A DNA stretch of 38,080 nucleotides from contig LXYH01000007.1 of the NCBI GenBank assembly GCA_001650895.1, positions 1 through 38,080 of the forward strand. Direction: 5' to 3'. Source of the stretch: Rhodobacteraceae bacterium EhC02 (lineage in GTDB: Bacteria; Pseudomonadota; Alphaproteobacteria; Rhodobacterales; Rhodobacteraceae). Made by a program: the position numbers and the translations under genes. Positions 32,224-38,080 of this stretch are shown here, piece by piece (the first letter of the stretch is position 1; every line of letters starts with the position of its first letter). The notes under the pieces were generated by a model. It saw nothing but the letters and a program-made list of their open reading frames with translations. It did no database searches and had not been told where the DNA came from.

Positions 32224-32267
32224 TGCTCCATTGGGTTCATCCCGTCACGCCAGGAAGCCGTTGTGAC
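32224..32267 (-). promoter_or_regulatory. SAM/SAH riboswitch of metK
   Basis: On the minus strand the RNA reads GTCACAACGGCUUCCUGGCG UGAC, a variable loop GGGAUGAACCC, then AAUGGAGCA. GTCAC and GTGAC form the stem. The invariant ACAACGGCUUCCUGGCG internal part and the 3' UGGAGCA strand, which pairs as an H-type pseudoknot and contains the GGAG ribosome binding site, match the consensus of the SAM/SAH class (RF01727) known from Rhodobacterales metK leaders. Binding of SAM would hide the ribosome binding site, turning translation of metK off. Confidence 0.95.
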
Positions 32268-32311
32268 AGGGGTGATGCGTGGTTACGCGCGGTATGGCGG
32301 GGCGTCAATCG

Positions 32312-33868
32312 CTATTTGGCGCGTCGCGCCCGTATCTCGCGCCCGACTGATGCGCCAAGCAACCCGAGGATGATCAGCATGATCGGCAACTCGCCCCAAA
32401 GCGCATAGATCGTGGGCGGAAGCGCCCGCGGCAGCGGCGCATCCAGCCAGCCTGCCGTGTCCAGTGGCAGCGCGGCGGTGACCCGCCCATGCCCGTCGAT
32501 CATGGCCGACACGCCGGTATTGGCCACGCGCACCATGGGCAAACCCTGTTCGATGGCGCGCAGCCGTGCCTGGGCCAGGTGTTGATAGGGTCCCGAATAG
32601 GTGCCGAACCAGGCGTCATTGGTGATCTGCATCAGGAAATCCGGGCGCTCGGGTGCGCCAAGGATCGCCTGGGGAAACACCGCTTCGTAGCAGATCAGCG
32701 GCAACGCATGACCAAGCCCCCCCAGATCCATCAGGCGGGGCCCCGCGCCGGGCGAAAACCCGCCGCCGCGCGAGGCGGCCATGCCGTGAATGCCGAATTG
32801 GGCCATCACCTCGCCAAAGGGCATGTATTCGCCAAATGGCACAAGGCGGTGCTTGTCATAGATCGCCCGGATCGTGCCGCCGCCATCAAGATAGATCGCG
32901 GAATTGAAGGTGCGCTGCCCGATGAAGCGCTGGATGCCCAGCACCACCGGCACACCATCGGCGGCAAGGGTGATCGCCTCAAGCTCGGGTTCGGCGTTTT
33001 CAAGGATCACGCTCAACGCGGTTTCGGCCCAGATCACCAAGTCAGGGCGCGGCTGCGCCGGATCAAGGCCCATGGCGGCGGTATAGTCGATCTGGCGCTG
33101 GAAAAAGACCGGGATCGCGGTGCGGTCCCATTTCAGATGCTGTGGCGCATTGGGCTGGATCATGCGGATCACGGGACGATCCGACAGTGCGGCGGGATCG
33201 GCCTGCGCCGTGCCCCCCTGCCCCGGCCCAACGGCGACCGTGCCACCCCAAAGTGCTGCGGCGCAGACCATCGCAAGGCTGCCCGCCCCCCACCAGCGAA
33301 GACGCGGCGAAAACAACTGCACAAGGCCGACCGCCGCCAGAAGCGCAAGGAGGGTCAGGGCGTGATGACCAAGAAGCGAGGCGATGTGCACCAGCGGCGT
33401 GTCGACCCAGACATGCCCGATCAGCGCCCAGGGAAACCCCGTCAGCACGTAGGAGCGCAGCACTTCGACCAGCGTGAAGGCCGCGACGAAGGCCAGGGCC
33501 CGCCCGCCCAAGCCGCGCACCGATGCCGCCGCCGCAGCCCAGAACAGGGCCAGTCCCGCCGACATGCCGATCAGCGCAAAGGGCGCCATCCAGCCATGCC
33601 GGGCCGCGTTGACCAGGAAGGGTTCGATGATCCAGAACAGGGCCAGGGCGAAATGCCCGATGCCTGCCACGAGACCCAGAAAGGCCGCCTGCCGGATGCT
33701 GCCCGCGTTACGGATCAGCTGGAACAAAAGCGCAAGGCCGAGGATCGCGGCAGGCCAGAGATCGAAAGGCGCCTGCCCAAGGGCCACGGCCAGACCGGAC
33801 AGCAGGGCCAGCAGCAGCCTGACGCGCCGGCCCGGCGCGCCGGGTTGCATCTCAGACGGCAGCCGCAT
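32312..33868 (-). CDS. lnt: Apolipoprotein N-acyltransferase
   Basis: A 518-residue inner-membrane protein. ATG 33868 overlaps the corC stop; ATG 33850 (MQPGAPGRRVRLLLALLSGL) is equally likely. About seven or eight spans occupy residues 15-230 and one closes the C-terminus (WGELPIMLIILGLLGASVG). The nitrilase domain carries the catalytic Glu in LVIWAETALSVIL, Lys in AIYDKHRLVPFGEYMPF and Cys in ALPLICYEAVFP. Lnt adds the third acyl chain to lipoproteins, the last step of lipoprotein maturation; yjbF and the lipoprotein at 36631 are possible clients. It is coupled to corC. Confidence 0.97.
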   Translation of the reverse strand: MRLPSEMQPGAPGRRVRLLLALLSGLAVALGQAPFDLWPAAILGLALLFQLIRNAGSIRQAAFLGLVAGIGHFALALFWIIEPFLVNAARHGWMAPFALIGMSAGLALFWAAAAASVRGLGGRALAFVAAFTLVEVLRSYVLTGFPWALIGHVWVDTPLVHIASLLGHHALTLLALLAAVGLVQLFSPRLRWWGAGSLAMVCAAALWGGTVAVGPGQGGTAQADPAALSDRPVIRMIQPNAPQHLKWDRTAIPVFFQRQIDYTAAMGLDPAQPRPDLVIWAETALSVILENAEPELEAITLAADGVPVVLGIQRFIGQRTFNSAIYLDGGGTIRAIYDKHRLVPFGEYMPFGEVMAQFGIHGMAASRGGGFSPGAGPRLMDLGGLGHALPLICYEAVFPQAILGAPERPDFLMQITNDAWFGTYSGPYQHLAQARLRAIEQGLPMVRVANTGVSAMIDGHGRVTAALPLDTAGWLDAPLPRALPPTIYALWGELPIMLIILGLLGASVGREIRARRAK

Positions 33869-34751
33869 GTGGCAGTCGGACCCTCAGACGTTTGATGCGG
33901 CGCGGATCGGCGTCCACCACCTCGAATTCGATCCCGGCGGGATGCTGCACCACTTCGCCGCGCACGGGCACACGGCCCGCCAGCATGAAGACAAGGCCGC
34001 CCAGCGTGTCGATCTCTTCCTCGTCGACATCCTCGTGTTCGGTCAGCGATTGTCCGATCTCGGCCTCGAATTCCTCGAGCGGGGTCTTGGACAGGGCAAG
34101 ATATTGCCCCGGCTTCTCCACCGACCAGAACTGGTCCTCGTCGGTGTCATGCTCGTCCTCGATCTCGCCGATGACCTGTTCGATCAGATCCTCGATCGTG
34201 ACCAGACCGTCCACGCCACCGTATTCGTCGATGACCAGCGCCATATGCTTGCGCTCGGACTGCATCTTCTGCAGCAGCACGCCGATCGACATCGAAGGCG
34301 GCACATAGAGAAGCGGGCGCAGCATCTGCTTGAGCGAGAATTCGCCCGACCCGCCGTTGAACCCGTGCTTGAGCGCGAAATCCTTCAGGTGCAGCATGCC
34401 CAGCGGCGTGTCCAGCGTGCCCGAATAGACCGGCAGTCGGGTCAGGCCGGTCTCGCGGAACAGCTCGACCAGTTCTTCCATGGTGATCGTGTCGGGAACG
34501 GCGGTGATATCCGCCTTGGGAATTGCCACATCCTCAACGCGCATGCGGCGCAGGTTCAGGATATTGTGAACCTGCTGACGCTCTGGCGCCGAAGACAGCG
34601 CGCCTGCGTCACCGTCATCCTCACCGCTGTCTGCGGGGCTCAGCGCCCCGATGATGCGGCGGAAAAATCCACCCGATGACGTCTTTTCGGCCTCGGAATA
34701 GGGCAGCGCGCTCTGCGCCGCCTCCGTAGACCCGTCTATGCTGTCGCCCAT
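33852..34751 (-). CDS. corC: CBS-domain transporter-associated protein CorC/YbeX
   Basis: A 299-residue soluble protein. Two CBS domains occupy residues about 75-195 (RVEDVAIPKADITAVPDTIT, GVLLQKMQSERKHMALVIDE) and a CorC_HlyC domain follows (EVVDADPRRIKRLRVRLP). The N-terminus is acidic and low complexity. A YGGVDGLVTIEDLIEQVIGE motif marks the end of the second CBS. Members affect magnesium or cobalt homeostasis and ribosome function; the gene usually sits between ybeY and lnt as here. ybeY is 75 bases upstream, and the stop overlaps lnt. Confidence 0.95.
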   Translation of the reverse strand: MGDSIDGSTEAAQSALPYSEAEKTSSGGFFRRIIGALSPADSGEDDGDAGALSSAPERQQVHNILNLRRMRVEDVAIPKADITAVPDTITMEELVELFRETGLTRLPVYSGTLDTPLGMLHLKDFALKHGFNGGSGEFSLKQMLRPLLYVPPSMSIGVLLQKMQSERKHMALVIDEYGGVDGLVTIEDLIEQVIGEIEDEHDTDEDQFWSVEKPGQYLALSKTPLEEFEAEIGQSLTEHEDVDEEEIDTLGGLVFMLAGRVPVRGEVVQHPAGIEFEVVDADPRRIKRLRVRLPHAAAV

Positions 34752-34826
34752 CTTGCCTTTCCAGAATGCGGAAGCACTGCTTCCTTGAAATACCTGTGCA
34801 CACGCCCAAGGCGCGACACGCTGCGC

Positions 34827-35351
34827 CTAATATGGGTCAGCCACCCCCAGTTTGCCAAGTATCGCCACCTCGATTGTCTCCATCAAAGTGGCATCCTTGT
34901 CACGAACATGATCGTAGCCCAGCAGATGCAGCGTGCCATGCACCACCAGATGGGTCACGTGATCGGTCATTGCCTTGCCTGCTTCGGCCGCTTCCCGCGC
35001 ACAGGTGTCATAGGCGATGGCGATATCGCCAAGTTCGATCCCCTCGCCCGCATCCTCATCGAAGAAGGGATCGTCCTGCGGGGTTTCGTCGGGGACATAG
35101 GGCGCTTCACCGTCCTCGTCGGCGGCCAGATCCTGTGCCGGCCAGCTGAGCACGTTGGTGGGCGCGGGTTTACCCCGAAACTCGGCGTTCAGGACCGCGA
35201 TGCGCGCATCGTCACATCCCAGCAGGCTGATCATGTAGAGATCGGGATCGAACCCCAGATGGTCCAGCGTGGCGCGGGCCGCGGCCTCGGCCAACGGTTC
35301 AAGCCCGGCATCGGCCCAACGGTCATCTTCGATCTGCGTATCGGTCAGCAT
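34827..35351 (-). CDS. ybeY: Endoribonuclease YbeY (16S rRNA maturation)
   Basis: A 174-residue protein starting at ATG 35351. The zinc site is HLVVHGTLHLLGYDHVRDKD (the H-G-x-L-H-L-x-G-Y-D-H signature). The N-terminal part has LISLLGCDDARIAVLNAEFR and GKPAPTNVLSWPAQDLAA. YbeY is a single-strand-specific RNase needed for 3' maturation of 16S rRNA and ribosome quality control. It follows phoH on the same strand at about 90 bases, with a repeat element between them, and precedes corC. The acidic insertion of about 25 residues (ADEDGEAPYVPDETPQDDPF) is typical of alphaproteobacteria. Confidence 0.97.
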   Translation of the reverse strand: MLTDTQIEDDRWADAGLEPLAEAAARATLDHLGFDPDLYMISLLGCDDARIAVLNAEFRGKPAPTNVLSWPAQDLAADEDGEAPYVPDETPQDDPFFDEDAGEGIELGDIAIAYDTCAREAAEAGKAMTDHVTHLVVHGTLHLLGYDHVRDKDATLMETIEVAILGKLGVADPY

Positions 35352-35381
35352 GCGGCCTTCTCACTGTGGGTGCTGTCGCGG

Positions 35382-35432
35382 TGGGGGCTGTCTGCCCCCA
35401 CACCCCCGAGGATATTTTCGGCAAGAAGAAGC
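35382..35432 (+). repeat. Dispersed AAGAAGAAGC element, copy C
   Basis: Between phoH and ybeY, on the plus strand: hairpin TGGGGGC-TGTCT-GCCCCCA (35382-35400), CACCCCCGAGGATATTTTC, then GGCAAGAAGAAGC. Hairpin, C-run, GATATTT and AAGAAGAAGC occur in the same order and spacing as in copy A, although here it is antisense to both neighbours. Confidence 0.7.
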
Positions 35433-35442
35433 GGGGGCGGCG

Positions 35443-36456
35443 TCAGACCGTCCCTTCCGCCTCATAGGCTTCGATGATGGCGGCCACAAGGGGATGGCGG
35501 ACCACATCCTTGGAGGTGAAATAGTTGAAGCTGATCTTGTCGATGGTTTTCAGCAGACGTTCCGCATCCGCCAGACCCGAAGACACACCGCGCGGCAGGT
35601 CGATCTGGGTGCGGTCGCCGGTGATGACCATGCGCGACCCTTCGCCCAGGCGGGTCAGGAACATCTTCATCTGCATCGAGGTGGCGTTCTGCGCCTCGTC
35701 CAGCACCACGAAGGCATTGCTCAGGGTGCGCCCGCGCATGAAGGCCAGCGGCGCGATCTCGATCCGCTTTTCCTCGATCAGCTTGGCGGTCTGCTTGCCC
35801 GGCAGGAAATCGTTCAGCGCGTCATAAAGCGGCTGCATGTAGGGATCGACCTTGTCCTTCATGTCACCGGGCAGATAGCCCAGCTTTTCGCCCGCCTCGA
35901 CCGCGGGACGGCTGAGGATGATGCGGTCCACCTGACCCGTGATGAACATGGACACGCCCGCCGCCACGGCCAGATAGGTCTTGCCGGTGCCCGCCGGACC
36001 GATGCCGAAGCAGAGTTCGTGCTTGAAGAGATTCTGCACATAGGCTTTCTGCGCCTCGGTGCGGGGTTCGACCAGTTTGCGCCTTGTCTTGATCTCGACC
36101 CGGCCGGAGCGGAACATCTCGAGCTGGTCGCCCGCCTGCGCGCCGGTTCCCTGTTCAGAGCTGCCCATGCGGATCTGCCGGTCGATGTCGCCCTGTTCCA
36201 GCCCGCGCCCGGCCTCGAGCCGTTCATAGAGCGCGTCCAGCACTTCGATGGCATTGGCGGTGGCGCTTTCCTCGCCGAAGACGGCCAACTGGTTGCCGCG
36301 CCGCAGGATCTGCACCCCCAGTTTCTTTTCAAGCTCGGCCAGGTTGCGGTCATATTCCCCGCAAAGGTCGATCAGCAGACGGTTGTCGGGAAATTCGGCC
36401 AGACGTTCGATCTGGGTGGCGGCATCGAAGGGCGGGGGCAGCACTGTGATAGCCAA
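35443..36456 (-). CDS. phoH: PhoH-family ATPase
   Basis: A 337-residue protein. I choose TTG 36456 (LAITVLPPPFDAATQIERLA), because AAGGAGA stands 5 bases upstream and no in-frame ATG with a site exists; the frame is open to 36504. Walker A is GIGPAGTGKTYLAVAAG, Walker B region FVVLDEAQNATSMQMKMFLT, and a sensor motif is MVITGDRTQIDLP. An N-terminal KH-like domain precedes it (LEKKLGVQILRRGNQLAVFG). PhoH/YbeZ is an RNA-linked ATPase or helicase that works with YbeY in rRNA processing, consistent with the adjacent ybeY. miaB would normally be directly upstream; here two exported-protein genes intervene. Confidence 0.95.
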   Translation of the reverse strand: MAITVLPPPFDAATQIERLAEFPDNRLLIDLCGEYDRNLAELEKKLGVQILRRGNQLAVFGEESATANAIEVLDALYERLEAGRGLEQGDIDRQIRMGSSEQGTGAQAGDQLEMFRSGRVEIKTRRKLVEPRTEAQKAYVQNLFKHELCFGIGPAGTGKTYLAVAAGVSMFITGQVDRIILSRPAVEAGEKLGYLPGDMKDKVDPYMQPLYDALNDFLPGKQTAKLIEEKRIEIAPLAFMRGRTLSNAFVVLDEAQNATSMQMKMFLTRLGEGSRMVITGDRTQIDLPRGVSSGLADAERLLKTIDKISFNYFTSKDVVRHPLVAAIIEAYEAEGTV

Positions 36457-36574
36457 GCAGGTCTCCTTGCAAAGGCCGGGCCTGCGGAGGGCGGACCCTG
36501 TCACCTGAATTGAATCGTGCCAAGTTGCGCGCCATCACGCAAGCGGCTTGATCATCATCTAGGGTGCATCAGGC

Positions 36575-36605
36575 AAAAAAACACCACAGGCGGGGACCTG
36601 TGGTG
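36575..36605 (-). terminator. rho-independent terminator of the lipoprotein gene
   Basis: CACCACAGG (36582-36590) pairs with CCTGTGGTG (36597-36605) around a 6-base loop. On the minus strand the stem is followed by seven T. It ends the ompA-lipoprotein unit 26 bases past its stop and separates it from phoH. Confidence 0.95.
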
Positions 36606-36630
36606 CGATTTCTTGCACATGGTGGGCTGA

Positions 36631-36930
36631 TCAGAACCAGTCGCGGATGTTGGAGCCGGACTTGAACGGACCCGTCGCCACGCCCGGAGGCGCTGCATTG
36701 GAACAGACGGGCGAGCCATCGGGCTGGAGACGCGCCGACAGATATCCTTCGACGCCATCGTCGATGATCCAGTGGTCGCAGCCGGTCGGATCGACCCAGA
36801 TGCCCGCGACCAGCTGGCTGAGGTGCTTGGCGTCCCGACCGCCGTCGCGCGTCTTGTCCGGCCCGATTTCCTGGCAGGCCGTCAGCGCAACCAGCGCGCC
36901 AAGCATCGCGATACCCTTGAGATATGTCAT
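36631..36930 (-). CDS. Small lipoprotein with IWxDPxGCxHW module
   Basis: A 99-residue protein with ATG 36930 after GAGGAGA. The signal peptide ends with lipobox LVALTAC, and the mature protein begins at Cys19. The module GIWVDPTGCDHWIIDDGVEG (residues about 43-62), followed by YLSARLQPDGSPVCSNAAP, closely matches the N-terminal part of the OmpA-family protein just upstream. The two Cys there (TGC and PVC) probably form a disulfide. The tail FKSGSNIRDWF is variable. The gene is 11 bases past the OmpA-family gene, so both are one operon. No function is recorded that I know. Confidence 0.8.
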   Translation of the reverse strand: MTYLKGIAMLGALVALTACQEIGPDKTRDGGRDAKHLSQLVAGIWVDPTGCDHWIIDDGVEGYLSARLQPDGSPVCSNAAPPGVATGPFKSGSNIRDWF

Positions 36931-36941
36931 TCCCGATCTCC

Positions 36942-37505
36942 TCAGCGCAGGCAGATGATTTCGACGCGGCGATTCTGCGCCATGCCGTCAGCGGTGGAAT
37001 TGGTGGCGCGCGGCATCCGCTCGCCGAAACCGCGGACGTCGATCACGTTGGCACCGATGGATTGCGCGACCTGCGCGACCGCATTGGCGCGACGCTGGCT
37101 GAGGCGCATGTTGTATTCATCCGAGGCGCGGCTGTCGGTGTGACCATGCACCAGGAAGGCACGCGCATTCGCCTGACGGAAGAAATTCACCAGGTTCTGC
37201 TTTGCATGGGGGTGGATCTGGTGCCGGTCGGTGGCAAAGAACTGATCCGTCGGCATGACGCCGCAAATCTCGCCCCGGTGGCAGACCGGGTTGCCCTTGC
37301 GGTCGATATGCGGCGACATGAAGCCTTCCTCGCCGTCGTCCATGACCCAATGTTCGCAGCCATCCGGATCGATCCAGATCGTGGGAACGTAACGTTCGCC
37401 CTTGATGGTGTTCTGCTGGGCAACCGCCGGTGCGACGATTCCGGACAAGGCCAGCGCCGATACCACCACACCCGCCAGCGCCATGCGTCTGGATTTCATT
37501 GCCAT
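36942..37505 (-). CDS. OmpA-family cell-wall-binding protein
   Basis: A 187-residue protein starting at ATG 37505 or 37499 (MKSRRMALAGVVVSALALSG). The signal peptide is cut after APAVAQ. Residues about 40-75 hold the IWIDPDGCEHWVMDDGEEGF module shared with the neighbouring lipoprotein. The C-terminal OmpA domain follows: FFATDRHQIHPHAKQNLVNF, FLVHGHTDSRASDEYNMRLS, QRRANAVAQVAQSIGANVID, ending in GERMPRATNSTADGMAQNRR. That domain binds peptidoglycan (Asp in HTDSR, Arg in NRR). Together they look like a periplasmic sensor or anchor with a partner lipoprotein. The 267 bases upstream hold its promoter and no gene. Confidence 0.88.
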   Translation of the reverse strand: MAMKSRRMALAGVVVSALALSGIVAPAVAQQNTIKGERYVPTIWIDPDGCEHWVMDDGEEGFMSPHIDRKGNPVCHRGEICGVMPTDQFFATDRHQIHPHAKQNLVNFFRQANARAFLVHGHTDSRASDEYNMRLSQRRANAVAQVAQSIGANVIDVRGFGERMPRATNSTADGMAQNRRVEIICLR

Positions 37506-37772
37506 GCTGGAAGAGCCCCCATGCTCACTCGTTACAACCTTCGTCCCTCAGGAGACCTGCCAGGGACGCACACACATTTCCGTCAGTTTAACCGAAACCC
37601 GTTGAGAGAAAAGAAAAATCCACAAGATATTGTGCTGACCTTCGCAACAATCCCTAGAAACAGCGCGGATTTTCAACGAATCGGCGCAGTCGTCCGCGAC
37701 CTATCAACCAATGCGGTAGTGCGTGATCCGCTTTACACGTCACTCATCGCGATGCGGGGGGCATTGCAGCTG

Positions 37773-38080
37773 TCAGAGCAGGACGCCCGACAGCGAATTC
37801 GATCCGCTGCCGATGATTCTGACACGCGCGATCTGACCGATCGGGGCGGCACCGTTGCGCAGCGCATCCTCAACATGGACAGCGTGCAGGTATTCCGACT
37901 TGCCGACCATCTGGCCCTCGCGCCGTCCGGCGCGTTCGAAGAGGACCGACACCTCGCGCCCGATCATGCTGTCCTGGATGCGGCGCTGCTGTTCGCCCAG
38001 AAGCGCCTGCAACCGGTAAAGCCTGTCTGTCTTGACCTCTTCGTCAAGCTGGGGGCGCTCGGCGGCGGGGGTGCCGGGGC
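37773..38080 (-). CDS. miaB: tRNA-2-methylthio-N6-dimethylallyladenosine synthase MiaB, 3' part
   Basis: The frame enters from the right edge and ends at 37773, leaving about 100 residues of the C-terminus. RLQALLGEQQRRIQDSMIGR and EVSVLFERAGRREGQMVGKS precede the TRAM domain (YLHAVHVEDALRNGAAPIGQ, IARVRIIGSGSNSLSG). This matches MiaB, the radical-SAM methylthiotransferase acting on A37 of tRNAs reading UNN codons. The catalytic radical-SAM region lies outside the window. Neighbourhood with phoH and ybeY supports MiaB over RimO. Confidence 0.88.
   Translation of the reverse strand, partial: PGTPAAERPQLDEEVKTDRLYRLQALLGEQQRRIQDSMIGREVSVLFERAGRREGQMVGKSEYLHAVHVEDALRNGAAPIGQIARVRIIGSGSNSLSGVLL

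Overview
The window is a GC-rich alphaproteobacterial chromosome segment, most likely order Rhodobacterales (Roseobacter/Rhodobacter/Paracoccus group). Three things point there: the gene order lnt-corC-ybeY-phoH-(miaB), the order trpF-lapA-ihfB-rpsA-cmk-aroA, and a textbook SAM/SAH riboswitch in front of metK, an RNA class known essentially only from Rhodobacterales.

Layout. 1-2475 is an AT-richer accessory segment next to a tRNA-Ser(GCU) gene. It holds a coiled-coil orphan, a small exported protein, one intact and one broken copy of a small Cys/His 'MHGARGGAPSG' protein gene, and a secreted repeat protein. 2815-6016 is a yjbH-yjbF exopolysaccharide locus facing a yjbE-like gene across a shared terminator. 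6254-15144 is mixed housekeeping: ychF, trpA, a MaoC-type hydratase, an L-lactate dehydrogenase, a GFA-family protein, a sulfotransferase-like protein, rplY-pth, a serine hydrolase and a DUF2237 protein. 15277-25375 is a long minus-strand run: trpB, a B12-binding regulator, trpF, lapA-like, ihfB, rpsA, a nitroreductase, cmk, a membrane protein, aroA and trmB. 31036-38080 is another minus-strand run: metK, lnt, corC, ybeY, phoH, a lipoprotein, an OmpA-family protein and the 3' end of miaB.

The outstanding region is 25461-30939, between trmB and metK. I read it as a self-contained polymorphic-toxin export cassette. It encodes an outer-membrane beta-barrel, two small Sec-exported proteins with nearly identical N-terminal halves and unrelated C-terminal domains, cognate immunity-like genes, and a Sec-exported soluble C39 (papain-like) peptidase. 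One of the two C-terminal domains is a GIY-YIG nuclease type ending in a motif typical of Rhs toxin tips. Each toxin precursor carries, after its signal peptide, two consecutive double-glycine-type leader motifs: one ends in GG, and the second ends in GA exactly at the border with the variable domain. The combination of beta-barrel, soluble C39 peptidase and Sec-exported substrates resembles the functional-amyloid (Fap) export machinery, here apparently used for toxins. The pieces are visible in the sequence; the export route and toxicity are inference.

Smaller points of interest are a leader hairpin in front of rplY, a three-copy dispersed repeat element built on an AAGAAGAAGC motif, two neighbouring exported proteins sharing an 'IW(V/I)DPxGC(D/E)HW' module, and a frameshifted small gene inside the toxin cassette. 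The CDS list follows the starts best supported by ribosome binding sites; several differ from the longest possible reading frame.
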